Source of the DNA: an uncultured Ruminococcus sp. | GTDB taxonomy: Bacteria > Bacillota_A > Clostridia > Oscillospirales > Ruminococcaceae | Reading direction: 5' to 3' | Length of the DNA stretch: 16,563 nucleotides | Assembly (NCBI GenBank): GCA_937880065.1 | Contig: CALFMA010000439.1 | Span: forward strand, 1-16,563 | Shown: positions 7,682 through 16,130 of the stretch, piece by piece | How positions within the stretch are numbered: the first letter of the stretch is position 1 | Layout of the letters: each line of letters opens with the position of its first letter | Translations under genes and position numbers: made by a program | Notes under the pieces: model-generated | Database searches by the model: none | What the model was told of the DNA's origin: nothing | The model's input: only the letters and a program-made list of their open reading frames with translations

Positions 7682-8269
7682 TTACTGAAATCTTCCTGCA
7701 AGTTCAGCAAGTCCGGGATCAGTTGTTCCCTGTCCCATAGCGTTGAACTTCCACTCGTTGTTGTGTCTGTAAAGTTCACCGAAAATCATTGATGTCATTC
7801 CTGAATAGTTGTCTGTGAGATTGTATCTGCACATTTCAACACCTGTTCTGTCGTCAATGATACGGATAAAGGCATTCTTAATCATTCCGAAATCCTGTTT
7901 TCTCTGAACAGCCTGGAATATATTTACAACAACAATGATTCTGTCGTAATCAGCAGGTACTGCTGCAAGATCAACCTTTATCTGCTCATCGTCGCCGTCG
8001 CCTGCTCCTGTAAGGTTATCGCCCATATGACGAACTGAATTTGATCTGTGATTTAAATTTCCGTAGTAAATAATATCTGCTTTATTGGCAAGTTTGCCGT
8101 TCTGGAGCATAATAGCAGAAGCGTCGCAGTCGATCTGTGCAGGCTTAGGAGCAAACAGACCTCTTTTCTGCTGTACCTGATCCCAGCCAAGTCCGATTAC
8201 TACCTTTGCAAGGCCTGCATTATCCTTTGTTAAGCTGACTTTCTGTCCCTTTTGTAAACTGATTGACAT
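7682..8269 (-). CDS. TerD-family protein, divergent (TerX/TerZ-like) paralog
   Basis: This 195-residue protein starts 7 nt after a GGGAGG ribosome site and 19 nt downstream of the previous terD stop. It keeps the family frame: KGQKVSLTKD at the start, [19 protein letters not shown] (calcium-binding acidic loop) and a C-terminal [17 protein letters not shown]. It differs from its two neighbours in having a short basic insertion after GLGWD (QVQQKRGLFAPKP), IDCDAS where they have FDLDA or FDLDT, MIKNAF in place of QVSNAF or QVNNAY, and a different C-terminus (GTTDPGLAELAGRF). TerX and TerZ show a similar insertion, so a distinct Ca2+-binding mode or partner is plausible. It is the last gene of the - strand operon. 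TerD proteins bind Ca2+ and act in envelope and chemical stress tolerance. Confidence 0.9.
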   Translation of the reverse strand: MSISLQKGQKVSLTKDNAGLAKVVIGLGWDQVQQKRGLFAPKPAQIDCDASAIMLQNGKLANKADIIYYGNLNHRSNSVRHMGDNLTGAGDGDDEQIKVDLAAVPADYDRIIVVVNIFQAVQRKQDFGMIKNAFIRIIDDRTGVEMCRYNLTDNYSGMTSMIFGELYRHNNEWKFNAMGQGTTDPGLAELAGRFQ

Positions 8270-8288
8270 TGTCTATATCCTCCCTGAT

Positions 8289-8870
8289 TTATTCAACATC
8301 AATGCCGAAATTGCCGCACAGAGCAGCAAGTCCGCCCTGATAACCGCTTCCGATTGCGTTGAATTTCCACTCGTTGTTGTTTCTGTAAAGTTCGCCGAAT
8401 ACAGCTGCTGTTTCAATTGAGAAATCCTCACCAAGGTCGTATCTGAGAATTTCTTCACCTGTTAATTCATTGTAAATTCTGATATAAGCATTATTTACCT
8501 GACCAAAATTCTGTCTTCTTGCATCAGCGTCATAAATTGTAACAGAAAATGCTATTCTGCTGATATTTGCAGGAATTGCATTGAGATTAATTTTAATCTG
8601 CTCGTCATCGCCGTCACCTGCACCTGTACGGTTATCGCCGAGATGCTCAACACATCCTGTGGAATGTTTGAGATTTCCGAAGAAGATAAATTCATTATCT
8701 GTAGGGCATTTGCCGTTGTCGCCAAGCATGAATGCTGCTGTATCAAGGTCGAAGCCGCCGCCTGTATCAAAACGGTTTACGTCCCAGCCAAGACCTACCA
8801 CTACGTTTGAAAGTCCGGGATTGTCCTTTGTAATGCTTACTTTCTGTCCCTTTTGTAAACTAACTGCCAT
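8289..8870 (-). CDS. terD: TerD-family calcium-binding stress protein
   Basis: This 193-residue protein has the full length expected for TerD/TerE and a strong ribosome site (AAGGAGG, 8 nt before ATG). Its motifs in order are [65 protein letters not shown] and [20 protein letters not shown]. The acidic GDGDDE loop and the FDLD motif are the known Ca2+ ligands of the family. It is closely similar to the terD gene immediately upstream (13 nt away), in protein and in stretches of DNA, indicating a tandem duplication. It has no signal peptide. TerD proteins act in the cytosol or at the membrane face, and here probably downstream of the kinase/phosphatase pair encoded by the convergent operon (inference). 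Confidence 0.93.
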   Translation of the reverse strand: MAVSLQKGQKVSITKDNPGLSNVVVGLGWDVNRFDTGGGFDLDTAAFMLGDNGKCPTDNEFIFFGNLKHSTGCVEHLGDNRTGAGDGDDEQIKINLNAIPANISRIAFSVTIYDADARRQNFGQVNNAYIRIYNELTGEEILRYDLGEDFSIETAAVFGELYRNNNEWKFNAIGSGYQGGLAALCGNFGIDVE

Positions 8871-8883
8871 TGTTATTTCCTCC

Positions 8884-9465
8884 TTATGCTACCTGAATAC
8901 CGAAATGACCGCAAAGTGCAGCAAGTCCGCCCTGGAATCCGCTGCCGATTGCATTGAACTTCCACTCGCCGTTGTGTCTGTAAAGTTCACCGACTACAAC
9001 AGCTGTTTCAATTGAGAAATCTTCACCGAGGTCGTATCTGATAAGCTCATTGCCTGTTGTTTCATCAACAATTCTGATGAAAGCGTTGCTTACCTGACCG
9101 AAATTCTGACGTCTTGATTCAGCGTCATAAATTGTAACTGCAAATGCAACCTTTTCTACATTAGCAGGAATTGTTGAAAGGTCAACTAAAATCTGCTCGT
9201 CATCGCCGTCACCGTCACCGGTAAGGTTATCGCCGAGGTGCTTTACAGAACTGCTTACGTGTTCAAGGTTTCCGTAGAAAATGAATTCCTTTTCTGTAGG
9301 GCATTTTCCGTTTGCACCAAGCATAAATACAGTTGCGTCAAGGTCAAATGATGTACCTGAATCGAATGCGTTAACGTCCCAGCCAAGACCTACCATAATC
9401 TTCTTGAGTCCGGGATTACCCTTTGTGAGGTCAACCTTCTGACCTTTACTTAAATTAATTGGCAT
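8884..9465 (-). CDS. terD: TerD-family calcium-binding stress protein
   Basis: This 193-residue protein is the first of three TerD paralogs in transcription order. An AAAGGGG ribosome site lies 9 nt before its ATG, and the telA stop is 20 nt upstream. It carries VGLGWD (25-30), FDLDA (40-44), GDN (78-80) and GDGDDE (85-90), all conserved Ca2+-binding positions, then [21 protein letters not shown] and [16 protein letters not shown]. It closely matches E. coli TerD and TerE in length and motif order as I know them. Three paralogs directly after telA is a usual Ter operon layout. No terC is present in the window. Confidence 0.93.
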   Translation of the reverse strand: MPINLSKGQKVDLTKGNPGLKKIMVGLGWDVNAFDSGTSFDLDATVFMLGANGKCPTEKEFIFYGNLEHVSSSVKHLGDNLTGDGDGDDEQILVDLSTIPANVEKVAFAVTIYDAESRRQNFGQVSNAFIRIVDETTGNELIRYDLGEDFSIETAVVVGELYRHNGEWKFNAIGSGFQGGLAALCGHFGIQVA

Positions 9466-9485
9466 AATAAATTTCCCCTTTATAT

Positions 9486-10640
9486 TTATTTTTTACCAGG
9501 CATATTGTACTTCTGGTTAAATTCTGTTTTTATCATTTCAAGTCTTGCCTGATCTTCAACACGCTTTTGTCTTGCAATTTCCTGAATTTGCTTTGTTTCC
9601 TCGATACCGTTCATAATGGTTCTCCATGTAGTTTCAAGAGTATCCACCTTTATAGAACTTCCCGAAGCAAGTGCAGCTGTAAGTCTTGACTGTTCAGCTG
9701 TATTTCTTGCATTTTTAATAAGCAATTCATTTGTCTTTTCATCAAGAGCAGACATAGCCTCAGCCTGAACACGCTGTCTTTTAAGCATAATTGCCTGTGC
9801 AAGTGCCTGTTTGAAAACAGGGAGAGTGATGATAAAGGCTGAATTGATTTTTCTTACAAGGTTCATATTGCTGAATTCCATAGTCTTAATCATAGGAATT
9901 GACTGCATTGCAACATTTTCCGCTGTACGCAGATCCTGAGTTCTCTGTTCAAGCATAACAAGTGCCTGCTGTAAACTCTGGATTTCAAACTGGATTGAAT
10001 TATCACCTGTAAGCTCCATATCGCTCTGTCTTTTGATGATATAATCCTCCAGTTCACGACAGCCCTGCTCACCTGCAAGGATGTATTTTACAAGCTCGTG
10101 ATAGTACTGCACATTTGCTTCGAACATCTGATTGAGCTTGCGGTTTGACTGCTTGATTTCCTCCTCATACTTTTTAAGCTGAACGTAGATTTTATCAACC
10201 TCGCCGCCCATAGTCTGATACTTTTCAACGATTCTGTCAAGCTGTTTTCTGAGATTGCCGAAAATCTTACCCAAAATCCCCGGTTCTTCCTTGATTTCTT
10301 CAACGTCAAACTTTGACATGATTTTAGCAAGGCTGTTAAGCATAGCACTTGAGTCATCAAGCTGTGACATATTCACGCTGTTGAGAATGACATCAGATGC
10401 CTTTGAAATTTCCTCCGCTGCTTCGTGACCGAATGAAACAATTGATTCAAGATTGTCAAGTTCAATTGTGCTTACAATCGTGTCAACTTCCTGAGAATTC
10501 ACAAGCTGAGTATTCAACTGCTGTCTGTCGGCAACAATATCGTACTGCTTGACTTCCTCAACGACAGCCGGAGCCGCCTGCACTACTTCCTGTACCGGTT
10601 CAGCAGGTGCAGTAGGTACGCTTTTGAAGTTTAATCCCAT
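9486..10640 (-). CDS. telA: TelA-family toxic anion resistance protein
   Basis: This is a soluble, mostly helical protein of 384-386 residues. An Ala/Pro/Val-rich N-terminal segment (about 1-35) leads into the TelA domain, with long amphipathic helices and family-like stretches such as [20 protein letters not shown] and [20 protein letters not shown]. TelA (Bacillus YceH-like) proteins accompany TerD in tellurite and envelope-stress loci; their biochemical role is poorly known. An ATG at 10646 overlaps the upstream stop as ATGA, but its GAGAGG site (10650-10655) is only 3 nt away. The ATG at 10640 is 9 nt from the same site, so I place the start there; the longer form adds only two residues. 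It is translationally close-coupled to the YceG-like gene and precedes the terD genes. Confidence 0.9.
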   Translation of the reverse strand: MGLNFKSVPTAPAEPVQEVVQAAPAVVEEVKQYDIVADRQQLNTQLVNSQEVDTIVSTIELDNLESIVSFGHEAAEEISKASDVILNSVNMSQLDDSSAMLNSLAKIMSKFDVEEIKEEPGILGKIFGNLRKQLDRIVEKYQTMGGEVDKIYVQLKKYEEEIKQSNRKLNQMFEANVQYYHELVKYILAGEQGCRELEDYIIKRQSDMELTGDNSIQFEIQSLQQALVMLEQRTQDLRTAENVAMQSIPMIKTMEFSNMNLVRKINSAFIITLPVFKQALAQAIMLKRQRVQAEAMSALDEKTNELLIKNARNTAEQSRLTAALASGSSIKVDTLETTWRTIMNGIEETKQIQEIARQKRVEDQARLEMIKTEFNQKYNMPGKK

Positions 10641-10642
10641 AT

Positions 10643-12916
10643 TCATATACCTCTCTTAAAGATTTTTTCACGCCATGACTGACGTGTATTTGATGAAACC
10701 GTGCGAAAATCAGGAATTCTTAAATCATAGATGTAAGTTCCCGCCTGATGTTCGTCCGGAATATCACTATTGTAAAAATTCTCGACTGTTCTGTACCCTG
10801 TAGGAACAAAAAATAGTACATCAAAGCCGATAAGACTGAGAAAAGCCATGAGGATTGAATCCTCAAGGGAAATAATTTTTTCTCCTGTGTTTATATATAT
10901 AATTTTTGGATTTGTCTTTGTAAAGTCAAAATTCTGAATCATTCTTGTGAGTTGAATGTTCATCGTAAGTGCAACGGCAATTATAGCATATTCCGCACCA
11001 TTTTCAAAAGTACCCTTGATAAGCTTTCTGTCAATTAAAGCCTGCAACTTATCAAGTATATGGTTCTGCATACTCTCTCTCAGAAATCCGTAGGTATAGC
11101 ATTGATGAGAACGAATTTTTTCTCTCTGTAATTTACCGTCTTTGAGAAATCCTGCCGCAATGCTTTTCATCTGATTCAATGCAGCGGAATTGATTAACGG
11201 GCCGTTTTTCACTACGAATGTTTCGGGAGTTATAAATGATTTTATCAGCGACCAGTATTGAGGAACCTGTCCGTCCTTTACGCCCGATACCTTTGCAAAA
11301 ATAACGGGCATTACTACGGATTTATCGGTTGTGAGGAAGTTAGGGCGATATTTAAGCTCCTGATTCCACAGTATTCCGATTTCTTCATACATAGTGCTGA
11401 GCATAACCGTTGTAGCTGCTTCATGCTGCATAGCCCTGTACATTCCCGAATCCTGATACATAAGGGTATCAAGTTCACGTTCAGCGTGATAGGCAACTGT
11501 ACCAATCCGCACCGTTGCGTTTTCATTGGGAAATTCGCTGATTTCAATGGAGTCATCGCAATTTATCTCATACAGCAGTTCATCTTCAAGCTGACACTTT
11601 ATCCCCTTGTTGGGATTGAGAATAACCACATCAACAGGAAGCCTTGCCATAAATCTGTAAAAAGGAATTTCCTTTTTATTCTGAATTCCGCCGAATACAA
11701 CAAGGCATGGAGCCATAGGCATTCTGCGGCTGCCGAAAAGCTTTGACTGATATCGTCTGAACCAACAGATGAGATATACAGCCATATTTGTAAGCCTTGA
11801 AAGATTCATACCCTCAGCTTTTGACTCCTGCAAAAGAATGTCAATAAAAGTTTTGCGAATAACTGCAATAAGCTGAGAATCGCCGTTATAGCCGATTTTT
11901 GCGGATAAATCCCCAAGCATCTGGTCAGCGGTCTGATAATTCCCCCTGTGTATAGCGGAAATTTCATCGGGTGTAGGCGGAGCAAGTCCATTTTCAACTA
12001 CCGCAAAACCTCTGTCGGATTTTTTCAGTTCTGAACTGAACTGAATAAGGCTGTTCTGATAGTTGAACTTATCCTCAACGCCGTTGATTCGCATAAAGCA
12101 ATTGTAGAAAAATCGCTCATCAGTTCCACGCTCAGCAGCAGGTTTCAGCACATCAGCAGGAAAAACTCCGCTTATCCATGCATTTGTGCAGTTGGTAAGC
12201 TTTGGTGCTGCACCGTAAAGCCTTTCAACGCTGTCCTCTTTCTGCTTTCTGTTTCGCAATGAAGCAATGGAATAACCCTGCGGAAACGAGGTCATACCGC
12301 TGCTTTCGTACTTATCCGAAAGCTTTGACTGCGGATCGAGGGCAAGATAATTATTATCGCCGTTGTATTGAAGCATAACTATATCACAGCCTGCACGGGA
12401 AAGCACAGAAAGCAATATAAGCTCGTAATTTGAGGGTTCACCCTCGTAAAGGATTTTCGGTGCAAAGTTGTCGGACAGCTTATTGACTATCCGTTCAAAT
12501 TTATAGTAAAGCCAGCACATAAGCTTTATATACGCATTTTTCAGCATATTTGCATTTTTTCCTGTTTTACGCAAATCGTCAAGGGCATCGTATATAGCTA
12601 TGGCTGTTGTTTGTCTTTGTGAAACAGACATTCTGGGGAGCCATCTTTTCAAGGAATCCCCGATAAACCCCACGCTCAGCTGAAACTCATCGCCGAGGAT
12701 TTCATTATAATATGAAAGATTATTGGGGTCGGGATTATTTATTTTCCCCTCCACCACAACTCCTTCAGTTAAAGCGCAGGTATAATATTTCAGTATAAAT
12801 TTATCAATTTCATCATTGTAACCGCATAATCTGCAAAAATACACACAGGGAACATTTCTCTTTGCCGGCTCTATAAAATAATCATCAAGCCGATAGATTT
12901 TACTTCGTTCAAGCAT
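10643..12916 (-). CDS. YceG-like protein of Ter operons (Bacillus YceG family)
   Basis: This 757-residue protein belongs to the family of B. subtilis YceG, a partner of TerD and TelA (not the E. coli YceG/MltG lytic transglycosylase). It is longer than I recall for B. subtilis YceG (about 540 residues). No signal peptide or membrane helix is obvious. Three segments share a similar strand-helix-strand pattern (about 155-190 with ILYEGEPSNYELILLSVLS, about 400-440 with LVVFGGIQNKKEIPFYRFMA, and about 668-705 with IIYINTGEKIISLEDSILMA). Each ends in a hydrophobic strand (CDIVMLQY, VDVVILNP, FDVLFFVP), suggesting repeated Rossmann-like units. A GTG at 12925 overlaps its own AAAGGG site (12925-12930), whereas the ATG at 12916 lies 8 nt after it, so I chose the ATG. 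Function is unknown; it was proposed to be part of a biosynthetic module in Ter systems. Confidence 0.83.
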   Translation of the reverse strand: MLERSKIYRLDDYFIEPAKRNVPCVYFCRLCGYNDEIDKFILKYYTCALTEGVVVEGKINNPDPNNLSYYNEILGDEFQLSVGFIGDSLKRWLPRMSVSQRQTTAIAIYDALDDLRKTGKNANMLKNAYIKLMCWLYYKFERIVNKLSDNFAPKILYEGEPSNYELILLSVLSRAGCDIVMLQYNGDNNYLALDPQSKLSDKYESSGMTSFPQGYSIASLRNRKQKEDSVERLYGAAPKLTNCTNAWISGVFPADVLKPAAERGTDERFFYNCFMRINGVEDKFNYQNSLIQFSSELKKSDRGFAVVENGLAPPTPDEISAIHRGNYQTADQMLGDLSAKIGYNGDSQLIAVIRKTFIDILLQESKAEGMNLSRLTNMAVYLICWFRRYQSKLFGSRRMPMAPCLVVFGGIQNKKEIPFYRFMARLPVDVVILNPNKGIKCQLEDELLYEINCDDSIEISEFPNENATVRIGTVAYHAERELDTLMYQDSGMYRAMQHEAATTVMLSTMYEEIGILWNQELKYRPNFLTTDKSVVMPVIFAKVSGVKDGQVPQYWSLIKSFITPETFVVKNGPLINSAALNQMKSIAAGFLKDGKLQREKIRSHQCYTYGFLRESMQNHILDKLQALIDRKLIKGTFENGAEYAIIAVALTMNIQLTRMIQNFDFTKTNPKIIYINTGEKIISLEDSILMAFLSLIGFDVLFFVPTGYRTVENFYNSDIPDEHQAGTYIYDLRIPDFRTVSSNTRQSWREKIFKRGI

Positions 12917-12921
12917 AAAAT

Positions 12922-13503
12922 TCACCCTTTGCGTTTGTTGAGTGCGTATCCCATTCCTGCTCCTGTAATTCCGCCAATAATATGAGTGAGATTTGAAATA
13001 TTGTTGTTGACAAAAATTCCCTCAAAAATCTGCTGACCTATGTATATAACCGTAACAAGGATAAAAGTCATTGGAATTTCCCCTTCCTTTATACTTACAA
13101 AGGAAGAAAGAAGTATCAGAGCAAAAACAACTCCGCTTGCTCCGAGAAGCATAGTATGCGGAAAAAACATAAAATGGATAATTCCCGTTATGAGAGCTGT
13201 TGAAAGGATAACAGCAAGAATATTGCGAAAGCCGTATTTTTCTTCAAGCAATGGCCCGATAACAAGAATAAGCATAATATTTCCGATAAAATGCTGCCAG
13301 CCCGAATGGCCGAAAATATGACCGATAAATCTGATATAAGTCAGAGGATTAAGCATTGAGGAGCGATATACGCTGAATATTATTCTGTTAGCAAGACCGC
13401 CTGTAATGGTGTTTAAAAGCAATGCTGCAAGACAAATCAAAGTAAAGCCGAGTATTACAGGAGAATTAAAAGAAATTTTGAAGCGTTTTTCTTTACCGTT
13501 CAC
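12922..13503 (-). CDS. Rhomboid-family intramembrane serine protease
   Basis: This 193-residue integral membrane protein has about six hydrophobic segments, the minimal bacterial rhomboid core. The catalytic serine is in GASG (S123) and the catalytic histidine in LTHIIGG (H174). The upstream HxxxN motif (H71, N75 in WQHFIGN) that stabilises the oxyanion is present, so the enzyme should be active. Rhomboids cleave transmembrane segments of other proteins. It starts with GTG, with a GAGGTG ribosome site 5 nt upstream, about 35 nt after the predicted transcription start. It is the first gene of the Ter operon and ends just before the YceG-like gene. A rhomboid at the head of a Ter operon suggests a membrane-protein substrate in the same system; the two-helix protein at 6944-7465 is a candidate by inference only. 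Confidence 0.93.
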   Translation of the reverse strand: MNGKEKRFKISFNSPVILGFTLICLAALLLNTITGGLANRIIFSVYRSSMLNPLTYIRFIGHIFGHSGWQHFIGNIMLILVIGPLLEEKYGFRNILAVILSTALITGIIHFMFFPHTMLLGASGVVFALILLSSFVSIKEGEIPMTFILVTVIYIGQQIFEGIFVNNNISNLTHIIGGITGAGMGYALNKRKG

Positions 13504-13543
13504 TTTACCACCTCAGATACTAAATTAAAAACACCTTGTTTTT

Positions 13544-13572
13544 ATTATACCACGTTTAACATTTAATGTCAA
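13544..13572 (-). promoter_or_regulatory. Consensus sigma-A promoter of the rhomboid-Ter operon
   Basis: Read on the - strand, there is a perfect TTGACA -35 (13567-13572), a 17-nt spacer and a perfect TATAAT -10 (13544-13549) with an extended TG (TGGTATAAT). Transcription should start near 13537. A palindrome, TAAAAACA-AGG-TGTTTTTA (13526-13544), overlaps the expected start and could be an operator. The promoter predicts strong basal expression unless repressed. Confidence 0.85.
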
Positions 13573-13667
13573 TAACTTATAGTATTTTTATTGCACATTG
13601 CCCATTTTCGATAATGCCGTTATAAAACTTTAATAGGTGAAATATTTTTAAATAATATAAAAACGAT

Positions 13668-13696
13668 ATACAAATGACACATTTGTATGGTATAAT
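13668..13696 (+). promoter_or_regulatory. Promoter and palindromic operator of the two-component operon
   Basis: A TATAAT -10 (13691-13696) with extended TGG lies 32 nt before the regulator's ATG. No good -35 is visible. Instead a perfect palindrome with 9-bp arms around ACA (13668-13676 and 13680-13688; ATACAAATG and CATTTGTAT) fills the -35/spacer region. The weak -35 and the palindrome suggest activation or repression by a dimeric regulator, possibly the encoded regulator itself. Confidence 0.65.
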
Positions 13697-13727
13697 ATAG
13701 TCATAAAGTTAAGGAGCTTCTGAATTT

Positions 13728-14396
13728 ATGAAAGTACTATTAATTGAAGATGATTTGCAAATCTGTGAGGTAACTCAAAAATATTTTACCAATAAGGGAG
13801 CTGAAATTCTCGCTGTAAATAACGGCAGGGAGGCACTTCACGTTGTTGAAAGCCGCCTTGATGATTTTTCCCTTGTACTGCTTGATATTATGCTGCCCGA
13901 AGCGGACGGCTTCACCATTTGCCGTGCAATCCGCAAAAAGAGCAGTATCCCCGTAATTTTCATAACCGCAAGAGGACTGGAGGACGATATTCTCCACGGC
14001 TACGACTTGGGCTGTGATGATTACATTGTGAAACCGTTTTTGCTGTCGGCACTTTATGCCAAATGTCAGGCTATTATAAAGCGTGTTGACGGCAATTCCG
14101 AAAATATTCTGAAATGCGGTGATATTTCCCTTGACACACGAAAGCTTGTGTGCTTTGCGGAGGGAAATGAGGTTGAACTGACACCAAAGGAATTCGGCAT
14201 ACTCCGCTATCTTATGGAGCATCAGGGCTGGGTAGTTGACCGTGAAACCCTGCTGAATAAGGTGTGGGGCGATGATTTTTTCGGAATTGACAGGGTAGTT
14301 GACAACAACATCAAGCGGTTACGCAAGACTTTAGGCGGTGCAGGAAAGCAAATCCACACCGTTATCGGCAGAGGATATAAGCTTACCGACGAGTAA
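13728..14396 (+). CDS. OmpR/PhoB-type response regulator
   Basis: This 222-residue protein has an AAGGAG ribosome site 11 nt before ATG. The receiver domain (1-115) has the acidic pair D8/D9, the phospho-acceptor D53 in LLDIMLP, the switch residue T80 and K102 in VKPF. A winged-helix DNA-binding domain (about 125-220) has LTPKEFGILRYLMEHQGWVV, VDNNIKRLRKTLG and the terminal VIGRGYKL, as usual for OmpR/PhoB-like regulators. All residues for phosphorylation are intact. It is followed 12 nt later by its partner kinase and is divergently placed to the Ter operon, so it could control both promoters in the 13504-13727 interval. A link to the Ter system is possible from position but not shown. Confidence 0.95.
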   Translation: MKVLLIEDDLQICEVTQKYFTNKGAEILAVNNGREALHVVESRLDDFSLVLLDIMLPEADGFTICRAIRKKSSIPVIFITARGLEDDILHGYDLGCDDYIVKPFLLSALYAKCQAIIKRVDGNSENILKCGDISLDTRKLVCFAEGNEVELTPKEFGILRYLMEHQGWVVDRETLLNKVWGDDFFGIDRVVDNNIKRLRKTLGGAGKQIHTVIGRGYKLTDE

Positions 14397-14408
14397 GGAG
14401 AGAGATTT

Positions 14409-16127
14409 ATGAAAAAGAAGAAAAAACGTGTTACATTGGCATCACTTCTTGTAAAGGCTTTGTGTGCATCGGCAGTAGTTATTTTTATATTTGCAAGTGG
14501 ATACAGAGAGTATCTGAATTGTGAAATCAACAGCCAGTCATACGAATTAGTTATTTCAAATATTGAAAGATATAAAGAGCAGATAGACAAATTGGAAATA
14601 GATTATTCCGAGGAAGAAATATTGAAGATAATGAATGCACGGTTACCTATATTCAGCGTTTTTGAGATAGATATAGACGACCCTATGATGTATCAAAATG
14701 TTATAATAAACCCCTTATATTCAGAAAACTGTCATTTTGCAACGGCGATTATTGACGAAAATAAAAATATAGTTGCTACAAATGAAAAAAGCTTAGTATC
14801 AAAGATTAGTTTCGGCGAAAATCATAAAGATAATGGTTTTTATTCCTGCAACAGGGAGCTTATAAATCTTCCGGAAGTAGATAAGTTTTATGATGAGTAT
14901 CTTAATAAAGAGAGTTTAAACCTTTATTATAAATATGATTTTGACAGCGTCTATGTAAACAGAGAAAATTTTACTTTTATCCCTCATAAAGGCACAGCAA
15001 CGCTTATTAAAAATGAAAATAGAGTTTCTTATTATTACGATGAAGAAGAATATAACTCAAAAATAAGTGTTGTAGAAACAGTTGATATTGATATAACAAT
15101 TGACAGCGATGAATATGAACTTATAGAGCTTTCAAAGTTTAAAGGCAGTTTTGATGATGAAAGGACATACCCAAGGCAGTCTATTACAGGTTATTACGGC
15201 GAAGAAAAAGAAATCATAGACAGCTTTGAATTTTCATCAGTCAAAAAATTTTATACCTCAGCAGTTGACAGAACAGAAATAGAAGACGGAGTTGAACAGT
15301 ATAAAGGATATGAACGTGTGTATATAAATAAAAAGCCGTATTACATCTTTGTAGGCTATATAGTAGACTACAATGATGAAGAAATTGTGAATTTGCATAT
15401 CAAATGGACAATTATTTTCGGCGTATTCGTGCTGTTTGCGGCTATGCTTCTTGTATGGATTGAGAATACGAAAAATAAGGCAAAATATGCTATGGAGGAC
15501 TATCAGAGGGATTTGACGAATAATCTTGCCCATGATATAAAAACTCCCCTTATGGCAATCGGCGGCTACACGGAGAATATTATGGAGGGAAATCTCACAG
15601 AAAAGGAGCGTGAGGATTATCTCAGCCATATCCTTGAAAATGTCAGCTTTGCGGATAATCTCGTAAGCCGCACATTACAGCTTAATAAAATGGGCGAAAC
15701 CAAGCCGAATAAGAAAAAAATTAAGGTTGAGGAAGTTTTTGAAAAGGCTATACAGAAATACGCTCCAATGCTTGATGAGAAAAATATAAAATACACGGTA
15801 AACGGCAGCTGTGAGGTAAAAGCTGAGCCTGTTTCCTTTGAAGCATTGGTAGAAAATCTGGTATCAAATGCGGTCAAGTATACGCAGGAAAATGGGGAAA
15901 TAAAGGGGATTTTCAATAGCAAATCCTTTACCGTTACAAATACGGTTGCGGAAAAAATTGATACAAAGGATTTAAAAACTCCCTTTGTTCGTGGTGATAA
16001 ATCCCGAAGCAACGTAAAAGGCAGCGGTTTAGGCTTGTCAATTGCGGATAAATCGGCAATTTCAAACAATATGAAGCTAAAAATTTCCTGCTCCGACAAG
16101 GAATTCAAGGCGGAAGTAAAAATATAA
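14409..16127 (+). CDS. Membrane sensor histidine kinase
   Basis: This 572-residue kinase has a ribosome site (AAGGAGAG) overlapping the regulator's stop codon, so the pair is co-translated. After a lysine-rich start, a first membrane helix (about 10-31) leads to an unusually large extracytoplasmic domain (about 32-332, some 300 residues) that I do not recognise. A second helix (about 333-352) leads directly into the HisKA helix with H375 in NLAHDIKTPL, with no visible HAMP domain. The ATPase domain has the N box (N487 in NLVSNAVKY) and the G box (GSGLGLSI, from about 538). The sensor-encoding DNA is much more AT-rich than the kinase part (for example 11 of 60 G+C at 14881-14940, 29 of 60 at 15541-15600). 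This is compatible with faster evolution or separate origin of the sensor. The signal is unknown. Confidence 0.92.
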   Translation: MKKKKKRVTLASLLVKALCASAVVIFIFASGYREYLNCEINSQSYELVISNIERYKEQIDKLEIDYSEEEILKIMNARLPIFSVFEIDIDDPMMYQNVIINPLYSENCHFATAIIDENKNIVATNEKSLVSKISFGENHKDNGFYSCNRELINLPEVDKFYDEYLNKESLNLYYKYDFDSVYVNRENFTFIPHKGTATLIKNENRVSYYYDEEEYNSKISVVETVDIDITIDSDEYELIELSKFKGSFDDERTYPRQSITGYYGEEKEIIDSFEFSSVKKFYTSAVDRTEIEDGVEQYKGYERVYINKKPYYIFVGYIVDYNDEEIVNLHIKWTIIFGVFVLFAAMLLVWIENTKNKAKYAMEDYQRDLTNNLAHDIKTPLMAIGGYTENIMEGNLTEKEREDYLSHILENVSFADNLVSRTLQLNKMGETKPNKKKIKVEEVFEKAIQKYAPMLDEKNIKYTVNGSCEVKAEPVSFEALVENLVSNAVKYTQENGEIKGIFNSKSFTVTNTVAEKIDTKDLKTPFVRGDKSRSNVKGSGLGLSIADKSAISNNMKLKISCSDKEFKAEVKI

Positions 16128-16130
16128 AAC

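Noticed and set aside
8581..9015. A 144-residue + strand open frame across two terD genes
   Set aside because: It is antisense to conserved TerD codons, and its Pro/Ser-rich product is an artefact of the opposite strand.
10644..10646. ATG start for telA, overlapping the YceG-like stop as ATGA
   Set aside because: The GAGAGG site is only 3 nt upstream, and the ATG at 10640 has a normal 9-nt spacing. The difference is two residues, so this stays uncertain.
11258..11746. A 162-residue open frame on the + strand inside the YceG-like gene
   Set aside because: It lies antisense to a well-supported coding region, and its composition reads as a shadow frame with no recognisable motif.
12923..12925. 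GTG start for the YceG-like gene, overlapping the rhomboid stop as GTGA
   Set aside because: The only ribosome site (AAAGGG) overlaps this GTG, while the ATG at 12916 lies 8 nt after it.
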